Below, piece after piece: positions 15,522 through 22,982 of a stretch of DNA of 23,178 nt (positions are counted from its first letter, which is position 1; every line of letters begins with the position of its first letter). This DNA is from an uncultured Bacteroidales bacterium. Lineage in GTDB: Bacteria; Bacteroidota; Bacteroidia; Bacteroidales; Paludibacteraceae. The translations under genes were made by a program, and so were the position numbers. The stretch covers positions 1-23,178 of the forward strand of contig CALFTM010000063.1 in assembly GCA_937916355.1 (NCBI GenBank). Direction: 5' to 3'. The notes under the pieces were generated by a model. It worked only from the letters and a program-made list of their open reading frames with translations, had not been told where the DNA came from and searched no databases.

Positions 15522-17420
15522 TCAAGCCTCTTTAGGCACATCCTCTTCTATCACAAGGTTCTCAATGATGAAATCTCTTCTTTGTGGGGTGTTCTTTCCT
15601 CTGTAGAACTCCAACAAATCATTGAAAGCATCTTCTTTTCTGAGTATCACTTGATCCAATCGGATGTCTTCTCCAATGAAGTTTTTAAACTCATGGTCAC
15701 TGATTTCACCCAAACCTTTGAATCGTGTGATTTCCGCACTATCACCCAATTTTTTTATTGCGTTGACACGCTCCTCATCGGTGTAACAATAGTAGGTCTC
15801 CTTTTTATTCCTCACACGGAAAAGTGGAGTTTGGAGGATATAGACATGGCCTTGTCGCACAAGGTCTGGGAAAAATTGCAAAAAGAAGGTGAGCAACAAC
15901 AATCGGATGTGCATTCCATCATCGTCGGCATCGGTGGCGATAATGACTTTATTATAACGCAAACCCTCCATTCCGTCTTCGATGTTCAACGCCGCTTGTA
16001 GCAAGTTATATTCCTCGTTTTTGTAAACGATTTCACGGGAAGAGCCCCAGCTGTTTGGGGTCTTTCCCCTCAGACTGAAAACTGCTTGATAAGCGACATC
16101 CCTACACTTGGTAATCGAACCACTCGCCGACAATCCCTCCGTGATGAAGATGGAAGATTTGTCCTGATCTTTCCCTTTTAAATCATTGTAGTGGATTCGG
16201 CAGTCGCGAAGCTTTTTGTTACACAAGTTGACCTTCTTCGCACGTTCGCGCGCAGCTTTAGTCACTCCTGCTATTGCCTTTCGCTCTCTTTCCGCATCTT
16301 GAATCTTTTGCAACAAGATCTCCACGGTGAGAGGGTTCTTATGTAGGAAATTATCTAATTCCGTTTTGATAAAATCATTGACAAACTTATTGACGGAGAC
16401 TGTCCCCTCTTGATCCATGTCTTTAGACCCCAGTTTGGTCTTTGTCTGGCTCTCAAAGACCGGCTCCTCGACATTGATGGCGATTGCTGCAACGATTCCC
16501 TGTCGAATATCCGCCAAGTCCATGTTCTTATTATAAAACTCCTTTATCGTCTTACCCAAAGCCTCTCGGTAGGCAGACTGGTGCGTACCTCCCTGTGTGG
16601 TGTGTTGTCCGTTCACAAAAGAGAAGTAGGTCTCGCCATACTGCTGGCAGTGCGTGAAGGCAATCTCGATGTCATCAGCCTTTAAATGGATAATCGGATA
16701 GAGCGAATCAGAGATCATCGACTCGTTCAATAGATCCAACAGACCATTTTTTGAAACGATCTTCTTCCCATTGAAAATCAATGAAAGTCCGGTATTGAGG
16801 TAGGCATAATTCCGCAACATCGTCTCGATAAAGTCTTCTCGATATTTATAGCCCGTAAATAATTTTGACTTAGGGTCGTCATCCGGACGGAAATAGACCA
16901 ACGTGCCATTAGGCTCATCGGTATCAATAAGCCCAGAGTCACTCACCAGCTCGCCTCTTGAAAACTCCGCTATTCGGGTTTTCCCGTCACGGAAACTTTG
17001 CACCTTAAATTCGGAAGAGAGTGCATTGACCGCTTTCGTACCTACTCCATTGAGACCGACAGACTTCTTGAAGACCTTGCTATCATATTTACCACCGGTG
17101 TTCATCATAGAGACCGCCTCTATCATTTTTCCCTGTGGGATTCCTCGTCCATAATCGCGGACGGTAATCGCCCCATCTTGCAGAGTGATGTTGATCTGCT
17201 TTCCGGCATTCATTCGGAACTCATCCACACTATTATCCAGCACCTCCTTCAAAAGGACATAGATTCCGTCATCTATATGAGAACCATCGCCCAATTTACC
17301 GATGTACATACCCGGACGCAAACGAACATGTTCCAACCCTTCAAGGTGTCGAATACTATCGTCGTCATAATTCCCTATTTGGGAATTTTCAATCATGTTA
17401 GATTCTAATTCAGCCATCAA
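15522..17420 (-). CDS. parE: DNA topoisomerase IV subunit B
   Basis: This is the 632-residue ATPase/TOPRIM subunit of a type IIA topoisomerase; with ParC it unlinks daughter chromosomes. The GHKL ATPase site includes EVLDNSVDE (E59, N63, D66), DYGRGIP and NGVGTKAVNAL. The QTKTKLGS lysine loop is at 325-332. The TOPRIM domain has ITEGLSASG with E428 and the DADDDG cluster from D497. The C-terminus has FKGLGEISDHEF. GyrB usually has EGDSAGG where this has EGLSASG. That, with the RHLEGLEHVRLRPGMYIG start and the C-terminal wording, fits the ParE branch of Bacteroidota better than GyrB. Two adjacent methionines (17420, 17417) are equivalent starts. The parC partner is not in the window. Confidence 0.9.
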   Translation of the reverse strand: MMAELESNMIENSQIGNYDDDSIRHLEGLEHVRLRPGMYIGKLGDGSHIDDGIYVLLKEVLDNSVDEFRMNAGKQINITLQDGAITVRDYGRGIPQGKMIEAVSMMNTGGKYDSKVFKKSVGLNGVGTKAVNALSSEFKVQSFRDGKTRIAEFSRGELVSDSGLIDTDEPNGTLVYFRPDDDPKSKLFTGYKYREDFIETMLRNYAYLNTGLSLIFNGKKIVSKNGLLDLLNESMISDSLYPIIHLKADDIEIAFTHCQQYGETYFSFVNGQHTTQGGTHQSAYREALGKTIKEFYNKNMDLADIRQGIVAAIAINVEEPVFESQTKTKLGSKDMDQEGTVSVNKFVNDFIKTELDNFLHKNPLTVEILLQKIQDAERERKAIAGVTKAARERAKKVNLCNKKLRDCRIHYNDLKGKDQDKSSIFITEGLSASGSITKCRDVAYQAVFSLRGKTPNSWGSSREIVYKNEEYNLLQAALNIEDGMEGLRYNKVIIATDADDDGMHIRLLLLTFFLQFFPDLVRQGHVYILQTPLFRVRNKKETYYCYTDEERVNAIKKLGDSAEITRFKGLGEISDHEFKNFIGEDIRLDQVILRKEDAFNDLLEFYRGKNTPQRRDFIIENLVIEEDVPKEA

Positions 17421-17448
17421 TCTCTCTTTTTTATTTTTTGTGCAGATG

Positions 17449-17456
17449 CAAAGGTA
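17449..17456 (-). promoter_or_regulatory. -7 promoter box of parE
   Basis: The minus strand reads TACCTTTG, an exact TAnnTTTG match, 29 bases before the parE start. It is the mirror image of the thi operon -7 box at 17488-17495; the two point away from each other across a 31-base AT-rich spacer. No good -33 TTTG is seen. Confidence 0.5.
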
Positions 17457-17463
17457 AGGAAAA

Positions 17464-17495
17464 TTTCGTATTTTTTTCCTTTTTTACTACCTTTG
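17464..17495 (+). promoter_or_regulatory. Promoter of the thiamin operon
   Basis: TTTC (17464-17467, one base off TTTG), a 20-base spacer and an exact -7 box TACCTTTG (17488-17495) place the transcript start near 17501, directly before the TPP riboswitch. Confidence 0.65.
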
Positions 17496-17500
17496 TCCCC

Positions 17501-17575
17501 ATCAAAGGGGTGCCAAAAGGCTGAGATCATACCCTCAAACCTGATGCAGGTAATGCTGCCGTAGGAATTGTGTAT
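17501..17575 (+). promoter_or_regulatory. TPP (THI-box) riboswitch
   Basis: The conserved TPP aptamer elements appear in order: GGGGTGCC (17507-17514), GGCTGAGA (17519-17526), ACCCTC (17531-17536), ACCTGATGCAGGTAATGC (17540-17557) and GTAGGAA (17561-17567). The aptamer binds thiamin pyrophosphate and represses the downstream thi genes. A hairpin TGTATAT (17571-17577) with ATATACA (17585-17591), followed by a T run at 17600-17604, begins right after it and may be the expression platform (weak terminator). The base of the aptamer (UUG, 17568-17570) could also pair with CAA in that hairpin, which would give a simple switch; this last point is inference. Confidence 0.95.
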
Positions 17576-17676
17576 ATTTCAAACCATATACAATCTATGA
17601 TTTTTCCTCGTCATCTTCTCCTGTTCTGGCATTCTCCTTTGACTTTATTAGTAATTAACTTTATAACTTATTGATT

Positions 17677-17874
17677 ATGAAGATCACGGTCAATTCCAAA
17701 GAGGTTGAAACAACATCTCAGACGATTGCTGAGCTTGCGAAAGAGCTTGATTTGCCCGAAAAGGGAATCGCATTGGCAATCAACAACAGTTTGGTGCCAC
17801 GTACTGAGTGGGAGAACAAGACTCTTTCCGAAGGGGATAAAATCATCATCATCAAAGCAACTTGTGGAGGATAA
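17677..17874 (+). CDS. thiS: Sulfur carrier protein ThiS
   Basis: This 65-residue ubiquitin-like carrier, as a C-terminal thiocarboxylate, donates sulfur to thiazole formation by ThiG. The sequence ends in the required Gly-Gly (ATCGG without extension) and shows the ThiS core (AELAKELDL, GIALAINNSLVPRTEW, LSEGDKIIIIKATCGG). The ATG at 17677 is preferred; the frame also opens with TTG two codons earlier. It is the first gene after the riboswitch leader and is separated from thiE by four bases. Confidence 0.95.
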   Translation: MKITVNSKEVETTSQTIAELAKELDLPEKGIALAINNSLVPRTEWENKTLSEGDKIIIIKATCGG

Positions 17875-17878
17875 GTGT

Positions 17879-18541
17879 ATGGATTCATCAAATAGTTCTA
17901 AAAAAGTTTTGCCACAAAACTTCTGTCTGCAATTCATTTCGCACCATTTTGAAGGAATCTCCTATTTAGATTCGATTCGATTGGCATTAGAGGGCGGGTG
18001 CAGATGGGTGCAACTCAGAATGAAGGATACCCCCGACGAAGTGCTGCTGGAGAACGCCATTAAAGCAAAAGAGTTGTGCCGTCAATATGGAGCTACATTC
18101 ATCATCGACGACAATGTGGAGATTGTCCGAAAGGTTGAAGCGGATGGTGTCCATCTGGGGAAAAACGACATGCCGGTAGACCAATGTCGTGCCATCCTTG
18201 GCGACAGCTTCATCATCGGCGGCACAGCCAACACGATTGAGGATGTCCGGAATCTCGCCCAAGCAGGTGCGGACTACATCGGATGCGGACCGTTCCGCTT
18301 CACCACCACCAAAGAGAACCTCTCTCCAATCTTAGGGCTTGAGGGGTATCGGGAGATTGTCCGTCAGATGAAAGCAGAAGACATCAACCTTCCTATCGTC
18401 GCCATCGGAGGCATCACTTATGACGACCTTACTCCAATTCTTGAAACAGGGGTATCAGGCATCGCCATTTCTGGTTCTATCCTACGGGCAGAAAAACCTG
18501 TTGACGAAATGAGGAAGTATGTCGACACCATTTTCAAATGA
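17879..18541 (+). CDS. thiE: Thiamin-phosphate synthase
   Basis: This 220-residue TIM-barrel enzyme joins HMP pyrophosphate with thiazole phosphate carboxylate to give thiamin phosphate in the cytosol. Motifs include VQLRMKD (44-50), FIIDDNVEI (74-82), DGVHLGKNDMP (89-99), IGGTANT (113-119), GADYIGCGPFRFTTTK (130-145) and PIVAIGGIT (172-180), with phosphate-binding glycines at the C-terminal SGIAISGSIL (193-202). The frame runs upstream through thiS, but the ATG at 17879, four bases after the thiS stop, is the sensible start. The first 12 residues are a poorly conserved Ser/Lys-rich extension. Confidence 0.95.
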   Translation: MDSSNSSKKVLPQNFCLQFISHHFEGISYLDSIRLALEGGCRWVQLRMKDTPDEVLLENAIKAKELCRQYGATFIIDDNVEIVRKVEADGVHLGKNDMPVDQCRAILGDSFIIGGTANTIEDVRNLAQAGADYIGCGPFRFTTTKENLSPILGLEGYREIVRQMKAEDINLPIVAIGGITYDDLTPILETGVSGIAISGSILRAEKPVDEMRKYVDTIFK

Positions 18542-18562
18542 TTAAATTTTAACAAGACTGAT

Positions 18563-19339
18563 ATGCAAAAATTAGTGATAGCAGGGAGAGAGTTTAACTC
18601 CCGATTGTTTTTAGGGACTGGAAAGTTCATGTCCAATCAACTGATGTCAGCGGCCATCACCGCCTCTAAAACCGAAATGGTCACCATCGCCATGAAACGT
18701 GTGGACATGGAGAATAAAGAGGATGAGATGCTTTCGCATGTGATTGAAAACCCTAACATCCAACTCTTGCCCAACACCTCAGGTGTGCGTAATGCCGAAG
18801 AGGCTGTCTTTGCGGCACAAATGGCTCGCGAGGCCTTCGGAACGAATTGGCTGAAACTGGAAATCCACCCAGACCCTCGTTATTTGCTCCCCGACTCTAT
18901 CGAGACATTGAAAGCGACCGAGCAATTGGTCAAGTTGGGCTTTGTGGTTCTCCCTTATTGTCAGGCAGACCCGACGCTCTGCAAAAGGTTGGAAGAGGCT
19001 GGAGCGGCAACCGTCATGCCGCTTGGCGCACCCATCGGAACGAATAAGGGATTGCAAACAAGGGATTTCCTACGCATCATCATCGAGCAAGCCAACATTC
19101 CTGTGGTGGTGGATGCTGGTATCGGTGCGCCAAGCCATGCCGCAGAGGCAATGGAGATGGGCGCATCAGCCTGCCTCGTCAACACTGCCATCGCTGTGTC
19201 CAACGACCCAGTCGGAATGGCAAAAGCATTCGCTCAAGCAGTGGAAGCAGGAAGAGCCGCTTTCGAGGCCGGTTTGCCTGCTCAAGTGGACAATCTTGTG
19301 GCAGAGGCTTCTTCTCCTCTCACCGCATTTCTAAACTAA
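18563..19339 (+). CDS. thiG: Thiazole synthase
   Basis: This 258-residue TIM-barrel enzyme condenses deoxyxylulose-5-phosphate, dehydroglycine (from ThiH here) and ThiS-bound sulfur into the thiazole phosphate. Conserved segments are SRLFLGTGKF, the NWLKLEIHPD segment with the Schiff-base lysine K98, PLGAPIGTNKGL, PVVVDAGIGAPSHAAEAMEMG and ACLVNTAIAVSNDP. Length is normal. It follows thiE by 21 bases and thiC follows after 32 bases, consistent with one operon. Confidence 0.97.
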   Translation: MQKLVIAGREFNSRLFLGTGKFMSNQLMSAAITASKTEMVTIAMKRVDMENKEDEMLSHVIENPNIQLLPNTSGVRNAEEAVFAAQMAREAFGTNWLKLEIHPDPRYLLPDSIETLKATEQLVKLGFVVLPYCQADPTLCKRLEEAGAATVMPLGAPIGTNKGLQTRDFLRIIIEQANIPVVVDAGIGAPSHAAEAMEMGASACLVNTAIAVSNDPVGMAKAFAQAVEAGRAAFEAGLPAQVDNLVAEASSPLTAFLN

Positions 19340-19371
19340 TTTAGTATAGCCCACCTTTAGAATTTTCACAA

Positions 19372-21069
19372 ATGGAGAATCGAATCAAATATCCTCGTTC
19401 AGAAAAAATATACATGAAGGGGAAAATGTTCCCTTTCATTCGCGTGGGAATGAGACAAGTAGAACAGGTGCCAAGCACGAATTTCATCGACGGAGAAAAG
19501 GTCATCACTGAAAACCCGAAAGTGGTGATTTACGACACCAGCGGACCATTCAGTGATCCAAACATTGAAATTGACCTAAAAAAAGGTCTTCCAAGGATGC
19601 GAGAGGAGTGGATCACCAGTCGTGGCGATGTTGAGCAACTTCCTGAAATCACCTCCGAATACGGAAGGATGAGAAGGGATGACAAAAGTCTCGACGCTCT
19701 ACGATTTGAGCATATAGAACTACCCTATCGTGCAAAAAAGGGCATGCAAATCACACAAATGGCATACGCCAAAGCGGGCATCATCACTCCCGAAATGGAG
19801 TATGTGGCAATCCGTGAAAATATGAACTGCAAGGAGTTGGGCATCGAGACGTTCATCACTCCCGAATTTGTGCGTGATGAGATTGCAGCAGGTCGGGCTG
19901 TCCTTCCTGCCAATATCAACCACCCTGAAGCAGAACCGATGATCATCGGAAGAAACTTCTTGGTGAAAATCAACACCAACATCGGTAATTCCGCCACAAC
20001 ATCTTCCATCGAGGAGGAGGTGGAGAAGGCTGTCTGGAGCTGCAAATGGGGAGGCGACACCCTGATGGATCTCTCCACCGGAGCCAACATCCACGAGACC
20101 CGCGAATGGATCATCCGCAACTGCCCAGTGCCAGTCGGCACGGTTCCTATCTACCAAGCATTGGAAAAGGTGGACGGAGTCGTGAAAGATCTTTCTTGGG
20201 AAATTTTCAAAGACACTTTAATAGAGCAATGTGAACAAGGTGTAGACTACTTCACCATCCACGCTGGTATCCGCAGAAAGAACGTCCATTTAGCGGACAG
20301 TAGAGTCTGTGGCATCGTAAGCCGAGGAGGAAGCATCATGAGCAAGTGGTGTCTGGAACACGACAAAGAGAATTTCTTGTACGACCACTTCGATGAGATC
20401 TGCGACATCTTAGCTCAGTATGATGTGGCAGTCTCTTTGGGCGACGGACTTCGTCCGGGCTGCACTGCTGATGCGAACGACGCAGCTCAGTTTGCAGAAC
20501 TCGACACTTTGGGTGAATTGGTACTGAGGGCATGGGAAAAAAATGTGCAAGCCTTCATCGAAGGACCCGGTCATGTCCCAATGCATAAAATCAAAGAGAA
20601 CATGGAAAGGCAGATCGAAAAGTGCCACAACGCTCCGTTCTACACACTCGGACCTTTGGTGACAGACATCGCTCCGGGATATGACCATATCACCTCCGCC
20701 ATCGGTGCGGCACAGATCGGTTGGCTGGGCACTGCCATGCTCTGCTACGTCACCCCTAAAGAACATTTGGGGTTGCCAAATAAGGAGGACGTTCGCACAG
20801 GTGTCATCACCTACAAAATTGCCGCACATGCAGCAGACTTGGCAAAAGGACACCCCGGCGCACAAGTGCGAGACAACGCCCTGAGCAAGGCTCGCTATGA
20901 ATTTAGATGGAAAGACCAATTCGACCTATCGCTCGACCCCGAAAGGGCGCAACAATTCTTCCACCAAGGGAAACACCTCGACGGAGAATACTGCACAATG
21001 TGCGGACCGAATTTCTGCGCACTAAAACTTAGCAGAGATTTGAAGGATTGCGGACAAAAATCTAAATGA
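19372..21069 (+). CDS. thiC: Phosphomethylpyrimidine synthase
   Basis: This 565-residue radical SAM enzyme rearranges 5-aminoimidazole ribotide to HMP phosphate. The family's C-terminal cluster motif CxxCxxxxC is intact (C541, C544, C549 in YCTMCGPNFCALK). The barrel carries the usual segments, such as GDTLMDLSTG, FTIHAGI, SRGGSIM, SLGDGLRPGC, EGPGHVP, YTLGPLVTDIAPGYDHI, GAAQIGW and CYVTPKEHLGLP. Length is typical of the shorter bacterial form. The start ATG leads directly into the conserved SEKIYMKG segment. Confidence 0.97.
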   Translation: MENRIKYPRSEKIYMKGKMFPFIRVGMRQVEQVPSTNFIDGEKVITENPKVVIYDTSGPFSDPNIEIDLKKGLPRMREEWITSRGDVEQLPEITSEYGRMRRDDKSLDALRFEHIELPYRAKKGMQITQMAYAKAGIITPEMEYVAIRENMNCKELGIETFITPEFVRDEIAAGRAVLPANINHPEAEPMIIGRNFLVKINTNIGNSATTSSIEEEVEKAVWSCKWGGDTLMDLSTGANIHETREWIIRNCPVPVGTVPIYQALEKVDGVVKDLSWEIFKDTLIEQCEQGVDYFTIHAGIRRKNVHLADSRVCGIVSRGGSIMSKWCLEHDKENFLYDHFDEICDILAQYDVAVSLGDGLRPGCTADANDAAQFAELDTLGELVLRAWEKNVQAFIEGPGHVPMHKIKENMERQIEKCHNAPFYTLGPLVTDIAPGYDHITSAIGAAQIGWLGTAMLCYVTPKEHLGLPNKEDVRTGVITYKIAAHAADLAKGHPGAQVRDNALSKARYEFRWKDQFDLSLDPERAQQFFHQGKHLDGEYCTMCGPNFCALKLSRDLKDCGQKSK

Positions 21070-21090
21070 CCTCTGAACAGACGAAAGGAG

Positions 21091-21621
21091 ATGGGCAACG
21101 AGGGTGGACTAAGGGAGCGACTGTCAGGTAACAGAATGGGAGTGCAGGAGGTGAAAGCTCTTTCCGATTCTATCGGGGAGTCTCTTCTACTATTTGATGA
21201 GCTATATGGGCTAATCCATGAAGAGGACAAACGTACCTCTTGGCACGCACTCTGGGTTTGCGAACACCTCTGTCATGAACGACCAGAACTATTCTTGGAG
21301 AAACGGGACGAACTCTCCTCCTTGGTAGAAACCTGCAATCATGATGGAAAACGCCGCATCTTGCTCAACATCCTTTTATCACTTCCGGTCGACGAAGTGA
21401 GAGTGGGACTTCTGAATTTTTGTCTCGACAATATGTTGTCGCCGGCACGCTCCATAGCGGTTCAGGCCAATTGCCTGAAGATGGCTCTTAGATTGTGCGA
21501 GAAAGAACCGGAACTACTCCCCGAACTGAAGTGTTTAGTGGAGAGCTGCGAGCCTACTCTTTATTCCAAAGCCGTGCAGAGCGTCATAAAGGCTATGCGC
21601 AAACGGCTATCCAGTAAATAA
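21091..21621 (+). CDS. HEAT-like helical protein of unknown function inside the thiamin operon
   Basis: This 176-residue predicted all-helical protein consists of repeated amphipathic helix pairs (SWHALWVCEHLCHERPELF; RRILLNILLSLPVDEVRVGL; AVQANCLKMALRLCEKEPEL; YSKAVQSVIKAMRKRL), which suggests HEAT-type solenoid repeats. No signal peptide or catalytic motif is seen. It begins 21 bases after thiC and ends 52 bases before thiH, so it is probably co-transcribed with thiamin genes. A role as a scaffold or regulator of that pathway is inference. At ATG 21091 the AAAGGAG lies directly against the codon, so ATG 21136 (MGVQEVK) is a possible alternative start. The stop codon lies within a perfect 18-base tandem duplication. 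Confidence 0.75.
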   Translation: MGNEGGLRERLSGNRMGVQEVKALSDSIGESLLLFDELYGLIHEEDKRTSWHALWVCEHLCHERPELFLEKRDELSSLVETCNHDGKRRILLNILLSLPVDEVRVGLLNFCLDNMLSPARSIAVQANCLKMALRLCEKEPELLPELKCLVESCEPTLYSKAVQSVIKAMRKRLSSK

Positions 21622-21640
21622 GGGCTATCCAGTAAATAAG
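21605..21640 (+). repeat. Perfect 18-bp tandem duplication across a stop codon
   Basis: GGCTATCCAGTAAATAAG occurs at 21605-21622 and again at 21623-21640 without mismatch. The first copy contains the last codons and the TAA stop of the helical protein gene; the second lies in the spacer before thiH. Confidence 0.95.
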
Positions 21641-21673
21641 AAGGTAGTGATTTGAAATTTTATTAAAATAAAA

Positions 21674-22798
21674 ATGTTTAGTGAAGAATTAGAGAAGATT
21701 TCGTGGGAAGAGACCACAAAATCCATTTATGCAAAAACAGATGCGGATGTGCGCACGGCATTGTCTAAGAGTCGCCTCAACGTTGACGATTTCATGGCAC
21801 TCATCTCACCAGCCGCAGCACCCTATCTGGAGACAATGGCTCAACTTAGCCAGAAATACACCCTCGAAAGGTTCGGGAAGACCATGTCGATGTTCATCCC
21901 TCTTTACATAACAAACTCGTGCACCAACTCGTGCGTGTACTGCGGATTCCATGTCAGTAACCCAATGAAACGTACCATTCTGACTTACGAAGAGATTGAA
22001 AACGAGTATAAGGCGATAAAGAAACTTGGCCCTTTTGAAAACCTGCTTATCGTAACTGGTGAAAATCCCGCAAAGGCTGGTGTGGAATACATCGCAAAAG
22101 CGTTGGACTTGGCAAAACCCTACTTCTCCAACCTGAAAATAGAGGTGATGCCCCTCAAAGCTGAAGAGTACAAATATCTCACAGAACATGGACTGAACGG
22201 CGTGATATGCTTTCAGGAGACCTACAACAAAGCAAACTACAACATCTATCACCCAAGGGGTATGAAGTCCAATTTTGAATGGAGACTCAACGGTTTCGAC
22301 CGCATGGGGCAGGCTGGCGTGCATAGCATCGGAATGGGTGTACTGATCGGACTTGAGGAGTGGCGCACCGACGTGACGATGATGGCACATCACCTCCGCT
22401 ACCTGCAAAAGAATTATTGGAGGACTAAATATAGTGTGAACTTCCCTCGTATGCGACCAAGCGAGAACGGTGGCTTCCAACCTAATGTGGTGATGACCGA
22501 CAAGGAACTTGCGCAACTCACCTTCGCCATGCGAATTTTCGACCATGATGTGGATATCAGCTTCTCTACAAGGGAGCCGGCTTATATTCGTGACAACATG
22601 GCGACGCTGGGCGTTACTACCATGAGTGCGGAGAGCAAGACAGAGCCGGGCGGTTATTACTCATACCCACAAACCTTGGAGCAGTTCCATGTGAGCGACG
22701 ACCGCACCACTTCTGAGATTGAAGCCGCACTAAAAAAGATGGGGCGCGAACCCGTGTGGAAAGATTGGGATGCAAGCTTTGACATTCCCCATAAATGA
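21674..22798 (+). CDS. thiH: 2-iminoacetate (dehydroglycine) synthase, radical SAM
   Basis: This 374-residue radical SAM lyase cleaves tyrosine to dehydroglycine and p-cresol, supplying ThiG in organisms that, like this one, use the anaerobic route instead of glycine oxidase ThiO. The CxxxCxxC cluster site is C83, C87, C90 (TNSCTNSCVYCGF). Other family segments are LLIVTGENP, EVMPL, CFQETYN, MGVLIGLEEW, SVNFPRMRP, FSTREPAYIRD and the C-terminal EPGGYYSYPQ. Length is normal. It is the last gene of the operon. thiF, often downstream in Bacteroidota, is absent and a strong terminator follows. Confidence 0.96.
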   Translation: MFSEELEKISWEETTKSIYAKTDADVRTALSKSRLNVDDFMALISPAAAPYLETMAQLSQKYTLERFGKTMSMFIPLYITNSCTNSCVYCGFHVSNPMKRTILTYEEIENEYKAIKKLGPFENLLIVTGENPAKAGVEYIAKALDLAKPYFSNLKIEVMPLKAEEYKYLTEHGLNGVICFQETYNKANYNIYHPRGMKSNFEWRLNGFDRMGQAGVHSIGMGVLIGLEEWRTDVTMMAHHLRYLQKNYWRTKYSVNFPRMRPSENGGFQPNVVMTDKELAQLTFAMRIFDHDVDISFSTREPAYIRDNMATLGVTTMSAESKTEPGGYYSYPQTLEQFHVSDDRTTSEIEAALKKMGREPVWKDWDASFDIPHK

Positions 22799-22832
22799 TA
22801 AATAAATTCTTAGAACCACCTTAAAAACAAAA

Positions 22833-22878
22833 AGAGGTCTCGACCACATAAATCCTGCAATCGAGATCTCTTTTTTTT
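22833..22878 (+). terminator. Intrinsic terminator of the thiamin operon
   Basis: AGAGGTCTCGA (22833-22843) pairs with TCGAGATCTCT (22861-22871), 11 pairs including one G-U, followed by T to 22878. Confidence 0.92.
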
Positions 22879-22902
22879 ATTTATTTGATTATCAGTATTT
22901 TA

Positions 22903-22911
22903 CCCCCCCCC
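22903..22911 (+). repeat. Nine-C homopolymer tract upstream of a secreted-protein gene
   Basis: Nine consecutive C bases lie in otherwise AT-rich DNA, 15 bases upstream of the -33 element of the next gene. Such tracts are prone to slipped-strand length change. Confidence 0.9.
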
Positions 22912-22926
22912 TATTCAAAAATTTAA

Positions 22927-22958
22927 TTTGCGAAAATTTATTTTATCATATAATTTTG
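22927..22958 (+). promoter_or_regulatory. Promoter of the secreted-protein gene at the window end
   Basis: TTTG (22927-22930), a 20-base spacer and TAATTTTG (22951-22958) match the Bacteroidota promoter consensus at both boxes. Transcription should begin near 22964, about 19 bases before the ATG. This is the best-formed promoter in the window. Confidence 0.8.
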
Positions 22959-22982
22959 CATTACATTTGCAAAAAAAATTTA

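Noticed and set aside
15522..17420. Reading the topoisomerase subunit as DNA gyrase B
   Set aside because: The TOPRIM motif reads EGLSASG and not the EGDSAGG usual in GyrB, and other wording fits the ParE branch; a full phylogeny was not possible here.
17705..17878. Upstream extension of thiE overlapping thiS
   Set aside because: It is an alternative frame of thiS; the ATG four bases after the thiS stop gives the normal ThiE length.
21806..22546. Long minus-strand frame opposite thiH
   Set aside because: It is a shadow of the thiH coding frame; it is Cys/His/Val-rich without any recognisable domain.
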